Source: Alentia gelatinosa (taxonomy: Eukaryota; Annelida; Polychaeta; Phyllodocida; Polynoidae). Taken from it: a DNA stretch of 64,000 nt. Below, piece after piece: positions 19,906 through 29,022 of this stretch (the stretch's first letter is position 1; every line of letters begins with the position of its first letter). The notes below the pieces were generated by a model that made no database searches, was not told the origin of the DNA, and was given only the letters and a program-made list of their open reading frames with translations. The stretch is taken from the NCBI GenBank assembly GCA_950022655.1, contig OX465584.1, positions 61,754,841-61,818,840 on the forward strand, given 5' to 3'. The position numbers and the translations under genes are program-made.

Positions 19906-19927
19906 ATTTAAGGTATATAATAATAAG

Positions 19928-20180
19928 CAAACGTCCTCACTGTGAGCGAAACGTTTCTCGTTCTTGGTCAGTCTTCGATTTCATACTGCCTTCCGCCTAT
20001 GGCGTCAGGCAGTATAAAAACAGACTGACCTCGAACAGAAACCGTTTCGTCCACAGTAAGGACGTTTCCTAATATTACCATGATTTCGGTCTGAGTTGCC
20101 GTATTCTCCACGTAATTGACGCGTATGCGTAGTGTCAACTACAAGAAGAATACGGCCACACAGATTGAAATCATGGTACT
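19928..20180. repeat. Two adjacent hairpin elements
   Basis: Arms AACGTCCTCACTGTGAGCG and its inverse bound the first (19928-20069), with an inner dyad ATACTGCC / GGCAGTAT. Arms ATTACCATGATTTCGGTCTG and its inverse bound the second (20074-20180), with GACGCGTATGCGTAGTGTCAA in the centre. The right border TGTATTTATTACCCACCT is the inverse of the AGGTGGGTAATAAATA border of other hairpins. Confidence 0.82.
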
Positions 20181-20349
20181 GTTGTATTTATTACCCACCT
20201 TTCGAGCTATTATTAGAAAACAAATCTTGTAAATAATTAGAAATTCCGCCCAAGCGCTGTGCATTGTTTATATGAATTAATTCCTATAATGCCCGTCAGG
20301 TGGCCCCAAAAGATGTATTTTCCTAGGAGATTCTGGAGGTCCGTATTCT

Positions 20350-20415
20350 ACTCGGTAGCAATCTGGAGTCTTCATAGGCTTAGTATGGAGACTCCATATT
20401 GGGTGGATAATAATA
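20350..20415 (+). repeat. Single relic of the 58-bp unit
   Basis: TCATAGGCTTAGTATGGAGA and a following TGGGTGGATAATAATAATAA correspond to one unit of the array at 1-705. It lies near the hairpin pair, which supports an origin of the satellite from the border of such an element. Confidence 0.7.
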
Positions 20416-20767
20416 ATAATATACCAGCAGAGTATGGTGGTATAAAAGGATGTACCACCCTACTATGAAAACACATTCTGATTGGCTGAGAAAAATTGCA
20501 CTGACCTACTTATGATGTGCTGGCAGTGACTTGCGGCACTCTGCTAATTTATGCCTGCAAAAGATCACGGAAGATGAAGAAAAAAAGAGTGTGAAAATGT
20601 GCTTGTAGAGTATTCCGTGCTCGACTTCCAGTAAGATGACAACAGATATACCAGCACACTTTGAATCCAGCTCGGACATCATCACATTTCCATATATTAT
20701 TCATCAAATACTTATATTTGAAGGTATATAGTAAAATAAAAAAAGTATTACCTGACTGGTAGGCTAC

Positions 20768-20868
20768 GTACTCGCATACCTTGTTTCTTTTGATAAAAAT
20801 ATTCCATGAACTTGCAGGGCGAGTGGAATATTTTATCCTAAGAAACAAGGTATGCGAACACGTACCAA
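20768..20868. repeat. Hairpin element flanking a transposon
   Basis: CGTACTCGCATACCTTGTTT is mirrored by AAACAAGGTATGCGAACACG with AAATATTCCA / TGGAATATTT inside. It ends 13 bp before the 2.0-kb transposon at 20882. Confidence 0.8.
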
Positions 20869-20881
20869 TAAATAGAAAGAT

Positions 20882-22922
20882 GGGTCTATTTTTCAAAACC
20901 TGCATTTTTGGTAAAAATTCATTTTTCAGGGATACTGCTCTTAATATCCATCTTACAGCTATAATTCTCTTATCAATAGATGTGTCTTAACGAGATCTAT
21001 CATTCCAATATAGGTTTTTCCTATGTACGCATGGGTTTTGTTGAGGAAAATTGAGAAAAACTACTTTTCCCCCCTAGTTTTTACATTTTTAATCAATTTT
21101 AATGATGAACAAAGTCTTCCCATATATTTATAAAGAAATGGAATAGAAAAACTGATTTAGCAAAATATCCTATAGCATCAAGGTTTGGGGAAATGTTATA
21201 AAAAAAGGGAAAATAGAAATATTTCTGAGAATCTTATGATTGGGAAATTTTCCAAATGAAATATGTTACGTCCATGACCCCTTTGTTAAAATATCTGAAA
21301 CAATAATAATTTAAAGATCAAGTACATCTTTTTTGCCCTTAAATGGTGTGGTAACATGTTTCTTAACATTGACTAAAGTTTAAACTTGATTTCACTAAAT
21401 TAAGTGTGTGATATCCATGATTTGGTTATCCAAACTGAAATTCCAAAAAAGAGGGGTCATGGACGTAACAGTCACATAAAGCATGATTATAATTCCTGTA
21501 ACTATTTCTTCAAAAAGAAAACCTCATTTATATGTTACCACTATATGTGGGCTTTAAGGCACAATAGCATTTTGTTTGTAAATCCTTTTGATAACACCTG
21601 AGGACACAAAAGTGCATTTGTTACGTCCGACACCCTATGTTACGTCCGATACCCCAATATAGGGTAGAAAGCAAGAATATTTCTTTAGAGGGGTCATACT
21701 ATTTACCTAAGATGTTTATATATCTATTACATTAACTAGATATGTGTAGAGGGAATACTAAATCTTTTTGGTGGAATTCTACTACACCATTATCATGAAG
21801 CGTTACGTCCGATACCCCTTTTTAGGAATTACCAGCATTCTTGAAAATAAACAGCATTCATGGAAGTCCTATAATGCTTAGGATATATCCACATGAAACT
21901 TTAAAGCAGATAACAATGACATTATGGCTGTAAGCCTCTTTTGGTGATACTGTAATGAAGGGATTTAATGTTACGTCCGACACCCCTGTTTCATAATTTA
22001 AAAATATTGTTACATAGAGACCAATAATTGTTAAAACTTGTCCACATAACACAAAGAAATCAAGAGAATATGCAGGTGTTTACCTGTTATCATTTTGTGT
22101 CCATACAAACAACATATATATATGTGTTTGGTTGCATTACCAAATCATATGAAGAAAAAAAGGTTTTGATATTATTTCTATTATAAGCATACATTTATTT
22201 TGGATTTGACTCATTGTTTTAATGTGGAAATAATGTGTATAACATAGAAAAGTGATATCAATAGGTTTTGAAGTCTAGATATGATAAAATATTCTATATC
22301 TGATATTATATGTGACATTGTGAATGTGTTACGTCCGACACCCCTAAAATAAGCCTGTCTTTTCCTGACATATACAGCTGAAATAAATGTTGTTTATGTA
22401 AAAGCTCATTATTTTCTCAAGAACAATGTCTAAGGTAGTGAAATATCACAATTGGAAGTTTCTGAAACAATTAAGTAATGAGTGAAGTCATATGTATCTA
22501 AGTAGTTGTATTAAAAAGCACACAACAGTTAGGGATTTGGTAACTTGGACAAAATTCTAAATGTTGTCTAGAAATTTCTGTCAGGTACACATGTTTGGCT
22601 TTTGGAGGTCATAAAGGTGTAAGCATAAGCTTTCCTTTTAAAAATTTTGGTATTGGTTTGGCCAGTTTGTGTTGTAGACTAAGAAATTCCAAAAACCTCT
22701 GTCTTTTCAGGGGTGTCGGACATAACACATGTAGTTTGGGTTACCTTAAATCTGTATAAAATTATCAAATCTACTCGGAAGTTATTGGAATAAATTGCCT
22801 GTGATAGGTAGATATTTATAGTACACAGAAATATATGAATTTAGTATCTATTATCAAGTTTATATTTTGGTGTCATTTGGTGACTGTAGGTAGAGAAAAT
22901 GCAGGTTTTGAAAAATAGACCC
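20882..22922. mobile_element. Complete 2.04-kb non-autonomous DNA transposon
   Basis: The ends GGGTCTATTTTTCAAAACCT and AGGTTTTGAAAAATAGACCC are perfect inverted repeats extending to about 27 bp (inner part GCATTTT / AAAATGC). The 4-bp sequence AGAT flanks both sides (20878-20881 and 22923-22926), a clean target duplication. The interior is AT-rich and non-coding. It contains eight copies or variants of GTTACGTCCGACACCCC on both strands. The superfamily is not fixed; 4-bp duplications occur in Sola, Academ, Chapaev and Ginger groups. Confidence 0.88.
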
Positions 22923-22985
22923 AGATGCCGCCACTGTAGTCAGGTTACCAGTTGTTATAATCCGTTGGTAATCATGAGACGAGGC

Positions 22986-23213
22986 TTAAGCCGGAGACAC
23001 ACCACGCGAGAGACGCAGCGAGTTCCGTAATCACCAACAATAAAATGGCCTATTTGTTAGCTATTATTTCGTATTTCACCTGATTATTACTTCCAAGTTG
23101 CTAAATTATAGGCAGGATATATTCCTATGAAATAATATCTCACATACACGCCACTTTGTGTTGGCGATTCCAGAGATCGCTGCCTTTACTCGCTTGGTGT
23201 GTCCCCGGTATAA
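22986..23213. mobile_element. Short MITE with CCGGAGACACACCA ends
   Basis: AAGCCGGAGACACACCACGC is mirrored by TTGGTGTGTCCCCGGTATAA at the right. Inside, GACGCAGCGAG and CGCTTGGTG blocks extend the pairing. It is about 230 bp and non-coding. The flanking duplication is not resolved. Confidence 0.62.
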
Positions 23214-23384
23214 GACCTCTCTATGAAAACCCCAAAAATTGATTTTGAAAAAATCCATTGATAATTGGACCTGATGTTTTGTTAGTTGTCAGGGAGTAAG
23301 ATGGCCGCATCCACGACACAAAGCTATGTGCCAATAGATATACCTCTGGTCATTTATAATCTTCAGTAAAACCCTGTGTAATCG

Positions 23385-23815
23385 GACATTCTCACCAAAC
23401 ACATCCCTTTCCCTACACTCACCAAGCACATCCCTCTCCCTTTACTCACCAAGCATATCCCTCTCTCTACACTCACGAAACACATCCATATCCCTACACT
23501 TACCAAGCACATCCCTCTCCCTACAGTCACCAAGCACATCCCTCTCCCTACTCTCACCAAGCATATTCCTCTCCCTATACTCACCAAGCACATCCCTCTC
23601 CCTATACTCACCAAGCACATCCCTCCCTACATCTCCGTCTCCATACACTCACCAAGCACATGCTTCTCCCTACTATCCCCAAGCCAACTATCTCCAATCA
23701 CTCACCAAGCAAATCCCTCTTCCTTCAACCACCAAGCGCATCCCTCTTTCTACACTCACCAAGCGCATCCCTCTCCCTACACTCACCAAGCCCGTTCCTT
23801 TCGCTCTTATTTCAG
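23385..23815. repeat. 27-bp minisatellite
   Basis: About sixteen units of CACTCACCAAGCACAT plus CCCTCTCCCTA. On the minus strand the unit reads as a nine-residue Met-Cys-Leu-Val repeat, open only because 27 is divisible by three. The right part is more diverged (AAGCGCAT variants). Confidence 0.92.
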
Positions 23816-24744
23816 GATGGCAGGTTAGCTCGGTCTGTAGCTTACAGACCTATGAATTGCTCCATCCTCGGTTCTAGGCTCAGCTGGGCCACATTTTCTG
23901 CTTGTCTGTCATTCTCCTCCCTCCCTCCATGATATGACCCTGGCAGTTGCCAAGACATAAAATACAATCAACCAGCCAACCTTCCCGCTCCCCATGTGCT
24001 TCTGTGAAAGCCTCTTGGCTGATATACAATGCTGCTAGGATCATATCAGGCAGATGTAAGCAATAAAAAGAGAATGCGTATCTAGAATCTGATCTCACTC
24101 AGGAATTGGCCTGTTTGCTCAGGGCCTGCTTAAAGCATTCATGTTTTATATCACCCACCTGTGAAAAAGTCACTATTGGAAGTGTAAAGAACATCAAGTA
24201 GTATACTGAAAGTAGTGTGAACATCCAGGACAACCTATGATAGGGTCGAGACATAGCTCACTTTCCAGAAGATGAAAAAAAACCATGATTTTCTAAGTCC
24301 AACTCAATCTATTTGAGGCTAATGATTCATACATATACAGGTATGGAGCACAAAATGTCTATTGTGTAACCTCTATATTTAGTTGCTGTTTAATTACATC
24401 AAGATAGTTTCTCATTTTTTTTGTTTCATTTTGGTGAAATAAATATGTGTCAGTTTTACCAGTCATTTCATTGGTTTCATATTCAGAAAGCAACGCAAAA
24501 GATGAATAAAGCTTGGTCCAAGTATTACTGCAGACCATTACTATATACCGGTGCACGAATGTCTCACTTTTACGCAATAGGAGAAAAGATACCGTTCGGC
24601 CGCACCATGGCGTAAAATATTTTTACGCCACACTGTACCACGTGATCTGTTGACATACCTGCCTTGCTTATTTCGGAGGTTGAAATAGGTTGATAACTTA
24701 AGTACATAAATGGCATTTTAATCGAATTTCGGCATATAGTAATA
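23816..24744. other. No recognised feature
   Basis: Unique-looking sequence of about 930 bp. TTTATATCACCCACCT at about 24137-24152 resembles the hairpin border motif, so a decayed element may lie here. No exon was supported. Confidence 0.4.
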
Positions 24745-24891
24745 AAAAGACATAGTGAGTGTGGCCGAATTCCATCTGTTCCTCGATATTTTGGTCAGAA
24801 ATACTCACCTCAGTCTACGACTTCGGTGAGTATTTCCGACCAAAATATCTCTGAACAGATGGAATTCGGCCACACTAACCATGTCTTTCTA
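24745..24891. repeat. Near-perfect hairpin of about 145 bp
   Basis: AGACATAGTGAGTGTGGCCG at the left is mirrored by CGGCCACACTAACCATGTCT at the right. The stem continues through GAATTCCATCTGTTC, ATATTTTGGTC and ATACTCACC to a loop around 24815. It is followed by a second nested dyad at 24903-24938 (AGTAATTCAC / GTGAATTACAT). Confidence 0.88.
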
Positions 24892-25077
24892 TATAACCGC
24901 AGAGTAATTCACGAAGATCAGCTCAGTGAATTACATAGTGGTCAAATGAGGTGGAGTGTGGACCAAATTATTTCCATCGAGTGTGTTTCTGATTTTATCT
25001 TACCCAGGATAACATTCTTTACTAATCGATAAAAGAGATCACCCAATTTGCCATTGTGTATTAAAGAAGAAACCAAT

Positions 25078-25362
25078 AAGTTTTGGCAAAAGTCGTCGTT
25101 CTCCACGAGTTTGAGGTGGAGTGATATGAACGAGCAGAGAGCCGAGTGAATATCACAGAGCATTCAAATGAGTTGGAGAACAACAACTTTTACCAAAACA
25201 AGTTACTTTCTGTATTTTTCTCACCCCGGTACACACTAAAAGAATATACGATACACAGGATATAGAACATTGAAAACGGACTGCAATACTCGTAGGGGCA
25301 TGGAGAGAACGAGTTGTCAATGTTAAACCTATGAGACAAAAAATGCCAGGGGTGATATAATG
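25078..25362. repeat. Composite: hairpin plus TTTCTCACCCC-bordered element
   Basis: The hairpin 25078-25203 has arms AAGTTTTGGCAAAAGTCGTC and the inverse AACAACTTTTACCAAAACA, with inner dyad GTGATAT / ATATCAC around a GAGCCGAG loop. It runs directly into the border element 25214-25362, which ends CCAGGGGTGATATAA. The same composite, with closely related arms, is at 57409-57686, and a half copy is at 5100-5282. Confidence 0.82.
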
Positions 25363-26305
25363 GATACACTACCTTCATGGCCATGGAGTATGACTTCCTA
25401 ACATTAAGCCTATGGAGAAAATAAATGGGGTAGGATAATGTTTTCTTGGATGGATGAACAAATATGTATGTGCAATGTGCATCAGAAACATGTGTCCCTT
25501 TCTCGCCCTGCCTCATAGAACTGACAGTTTCCCACAAACATTCTGAAATAATCGTGGGAAGCTAGATACATATTTTGTCACGTGTCCGAGCAATATCCCC
25601 ATCTGTGCTGAGACTCCAATCATAAGACAAAGCATTGTCATATCCAACGGATAAGTTTTGTTCATGAAAACAACACTTAGTATGGCATGTTGTTTTATAT
25701 TTATTAGATACCCGAAATTAATTATATTTTGCCATATATTGTAGTAGAAAACATCTTGCTGTAACAATATATACGGTTCATGGAGTAGCAGTATCCAATT
25801 GTTGTATAGGAAAAATGCGCATCCATAATTACTCTTTGGAAAATGCTATGTGTGTGTGCTCAAAGTACATCAACGCATTATAGGCTTTGGACCACATGAA
25901 CTATACTTTCCCACATATGAGAGATCTATTTTCCAAAGTGCGGTGATTCCTCCAGGCACATTCCTTCCTCAGGCCTCCAGACATATTCCTGCACACCGTA
26001 CAACCGAACTTATTTAGTTATTTGATCTTTATTATCATTCCATAGTACATCGAGACTTACTCGTAACTAACTTGCACAGATTTAGATCATACATTTACGT
26101 TCTGAGATAAACTACTTATATGTCGTTCTGAAGCTTTCCCTTTCTACTGAAAGTTAGAAAGAGGGTTATACGTTGGTACCTTCTAGAGCAAGTTCTTACT
26201 CTTGTAAAAACCGTTCAATTGAGAAAAAAAAAAGAAAAAAAGAATAGGTTAGTTGCTACGAGAAAAGTAATTCTGACAAGAATGTCTGCATGTTATTACA
26301 GAGGA
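25363..26305. other. No recognised gene
   Basis: AT-rich, unique-looking sequence. ACTTCCTAACATTAAGCCTA and GGGGTAGGATAATG near 25400-25440 look like a further decayed border element. Confidence 0.4.
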
Positions 26306-26309
26306 ACAT

Positions 26310-26738
26310 TTAGGGTCAGAGCTCGTATCCAATCGAGTTTGAATCGCGTGGTAATTCACAAGGAGAAGTTGCGTGAATTATGTAACGATTCAAACGTGAG
26401 CTGTATGCTCTGGGGTATGGTGATACACAATCCCTATGTGTTTTTTATGGACACTTTATATTAGGTGGCTATGCCTTTATCCTACCACGCATATGAATCT
26501 CAATAGACTTAACATGGTGGGCCTGTATGCCACGGCCATGCCATAAAATATTTATATGCCACTGCTGACATATGAAGTTAAAAACGTATGACAGGGTAGG
26601 ATAAAATCTAAACATCACTCAATTTCATATGATATCGTTGTCTTCCGCTACAGATATCACTCAGCTCCACTTCGTGATATCATTCCTCAAAGACAACTCA
26701 TGCCATATAAACGATCATATGAAATTTCGTGATGTTTC
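26310..26738. repeat. Two hairpins around a TTTATCCTACC-bordered element
   Basis: The hairpin at 26310-26405 has AGGGTCAGAGCTCGTATCCA in its arm and an inner GTAATTCAC / GTGAATTAT dyad. An element at 26476-26605 is bordered by TTTATCCTACC and GGGTAGGATAAA. A second hairpin at 26612-26738 has arms ACATCACTCAATTTCATATG and its inverse, with GATATCA dyads inside. One unit of the 73-bp minisatellite lies between the first two parts, so the element invaded that array. Confidence 0.75.
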
Positions 26739-26744
26739 ATGATA

Positions 26745-27520
26745 GTATGCTATGGGTATGCAGATATACGCTGCCCATGGTTTTTCTATGGACACTTTGT
26801 ATATTAGGTGGATATATTTGTATGCTCTGGGTATGGTGATACATGCTCCCTGTGTTTCCTATGGACACTTTGTATTAGGTGGATATATCTGTATGCTCTA
26901 GGTATGTAGATAAACACTCCCTATGTGTTTTCTAAGGACACTATGTATTAGGTGGACATATTCATATGCTCCAGGTAAACACATTCCCCATGTGTTTTCG
27001 ACAGGCACTTTGTATCAGTTATCTAATAATCCTGTTGGTTTCTTCTTTAGTATGCTCCGGGTATGGTGATACACACTCCCTATGTGTTTTCTACGGACAC
27101 TTTGTATTAGGTGGATATATCTGTATGCTCTGGGTATGGTGATACACAGTCCCGATGTGTTTTCTATGGACATTTTGTATTAGGTGGATATATCTGTATG
27201 CTCTAGGTATACACACTCCCCGTGTGTTTTCTACAGACACTTTGTACTAGGTGGATATACATATATACTCTGGGTATGGTGATACACACTCTCTATGTGT
27301 TTTCTGTGGACACTTTGTATCAGGTGAATATATCTGTATGCTCTGGGTATGGTGATACACACTCCCTACATGTTTTCTATGGATACTTTGTATTAGGTGG
27401 CTATACATGTATGCTCTGGGTATGTCTGTGGACACTATGTACTAGGTGGATATATTCACAAACACCAGGTATACACATTCCCCATGTGTTTTCTACAGAC
27501 ACCTTGTATCAGTTATCTAA
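26745..27520. repeat. 73-bp minisatellite in the intron before the TIR exon
   Basis: Units of about 73 bp carry TATGCTCTGGGTATGGTGAT, ACACACTCCCTATGTGTTTT and GGACACTTTGTATTAGGTGG. A higher-order copy of the last part recurs about 494 bp apart (CAGTTATCTAATAA at 27016 and 27510). Two inverted units also sit at 53215-53330. An open frame starting at 27222 reads from this array into the exon but is not exonic. Confidence 0.9.
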
Positions 27521-27551
27521 TAACCCCCCGTTTTTCTTCATCTCCCCACAG

Positions 27552-27969
27552 AGTCTGGCCCCTCCCCTCCACGACAACCTGCGCTACCACGCCTTCTTCC
27601 TCTACCACAACAACGACCGGGACTGGGTTCTAAACGTCATGGAGAAACTCGAATCTCCCACGCTGGGCTTCAAATGCTGCTGCCACGAGCGGGACCTGGA
27701 CTGCTCGCTGTCCCTGCCTCAGGCGGTGCTGTACGGTATGAAGAACTCGGTGAAGACCGTAGTGGTCCTGTCCCCGGACTTCTTGTCCAGCACCTGGTCC
27801 AGCTGTGAGGTGGTGGTGTCAGAGATGGACGGAGTGGCCCTCCAGCGCGACCTGCTACTAGTGATGCTGCAGGATTGTGACATGCCGAATATTGTCACAG
27901 ATCTGCCCTATATTGATGCCTCCAAGAGAGACTGGTGGACGAAGATGCTTGCCACCCTAGCCTTGCCTG
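27552..27969 (+). CDS. Internal exon encoding a TIR domain
   Basis: The exon follows a pyrimidine-rich acceptor ending CCCCACAG and ends at CTG before GTAAGT, with entry phase 0 and exit phase 1 (139 codons plus one base). The protein shows TIR hallmarks. Box 1 is near residues 12-26 (YHAFFLYHNNDRDWV). Box 2 holds CCCHERD near 39-45. The SPDFLSSTW stretch is followed by a conserved Glu in the SSCE segment, and the box-3 region is DWWTKML near the end. Codon choice is GC-rich, unlike the flanks, supporting purifying selection. TIR domains mediate homotypic adaptor contacts in Toll/IL-1 signalling, and some hydrolyse NAD. Which TIR protein this belongs to (receptor, MyD88-like or orphan adaptor) cannot be told from one exon. 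Confidence 0.9.
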
Positions 27970-28080
27970 GTAAGTTTCTGCATTTTTTTTTCATTTTTTT
28001 TTTTAGTAAATTGAAAGAAGGCACAACCAGAGACAAAGAAATCAAATTGGATAACAGGATATTATTTATTGCTTACTTAG

Positions 28081-28125
28081 ATTCACAACGTTTCGGATGC
28101 TTATTGATCCTTCATCAGGTATTTT
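28081..28125 (-). ncRNA. Hammerhead-like motif of a Penelope-type retroelement
   Basis: On the minus strand the sequence reads CTGATGAAGGATC, a short loop, then ATCCGAAACGTTG. CTGATGA and GAAAC flank a possible 4-bp stem GGAT/ATCC, the arrangement of a hammerhead ribozyme core. Penelope-like elements are known to carry such motifs. A mutated counterpart at 50008-50042 keeps a compensated stem (GGAC/GTCC). Stems I and III were not verified, so ribozyme activity is unproven. Confidence 0.45.
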
Positions 28126-28231
28126 ATTTTTTATTTTTCAGAAAATCACAGTTCTGTACTAGGCAGACTAGGTTTTTATTATTATGTGAAATCATAGTCA
28201 TGGTGCCAATATGGGCTCTTTTATTTATTTT

Positions 28232-28335
28232 GTTATTTTTATTATATACAAACAGTTCTAACTCGGTGGTTAGATCTCCCACTGTAAGATATTCCAACAA
28301 TACAATCAGAGGCCACTTACATCAAGAAAATGTGG
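28232..28335 (-). mobile_element. Retroelement 3' tail fragment
   Basis: The inverse of this segment contains TTACAGTGG-type, TAACCACCGAGTTAGAACTG and TGTATA blocks that match 53130-53205 on the plus strand, where they lead into an A-rich end. Both are therefore 3' ends of one non-LTR family. Only the tail is present here. Confidence 0.6.
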
Positions 28336-28339
28336 AATA

Positions 28340-29020
28340 ATACTAAATAATATAAAAAAGAATATAAAGAAGTACCAAAAGGGTTATGAAAAGAGGATGA
28401 GTATGAGAGAGAGCTAGTTGCAGGCATTCCAATCATAGACAGAATACATCAACTTCACTTCCCTCTTAACCTCTCGGTGTGTCTCAGATCTCTGTACATT
28501 GGGCTAGATATATGGTTTGTCTCCGACAAATTTGTTCAGAACGAGCTCTTTAGAGCGTCTGATACTACTTTGTTTATCCTCCTCATAGCTCACTCTACGC
28601 AATATCCTTGCACACGCTCAGATATTACTAAGCGTCAATTACATGGAGGACATCCATAAGTATCAGAAACAGATATATCTTGAATAATATTTTCTCATAC
28701 ATGAGGATGGACAATAAGATAAATCGAAAGATAAACGACATCTTGGACAACCTCTAGGTCTAGAGTTGTCTTCCGGGACGACAACTGGACAGAATTTTCA
28801 AAATGAATTATTTCTTATGCCACACCAGTTACGACATCTGAGTTTCTCATATCGTCAAAGGCTCCTTCGCCAACGACATTTTGGCACCAAACGAGACTTG
28901 TACGATTTTAGTTTTTGCCGTAGAGCTATCATCCAACGGCCCCCTGGTTAGTATTGTGTGCATATTTCACACTGAAGGAGGAAATGCATATCCATGAATT
29001 CAACATGAAGAATTTCCCAA
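28340..29020. other. Decayed repeat debris, no gene
   Basis: Near 28590-28640 the phrases CTCACTCTACGCAATATCCT, GATATTACTAAGCGTCAATT and TTACATGGAGGA resemble the core of the hairpin family (compare GCGTCAACTAC at 7888). Arms are no longer clear. No exon following the TIR exon was identified. Confidence 0.4.
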
Positions 29021-29022
29021 GA

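Noticed and set aside
23363..23648. Met-Cys-Leu-Val repeat proteins
   Set aside because: Reading of the 27-bp minisatellite on the minus strand. No independent gene evidence.
27222..27551. Upstream extension of the TIR reading frame
   Set aside because: The sequence is the 73-bp minisatellite and the acceptor tract. The exon begins at 27552 after a consensus AG.
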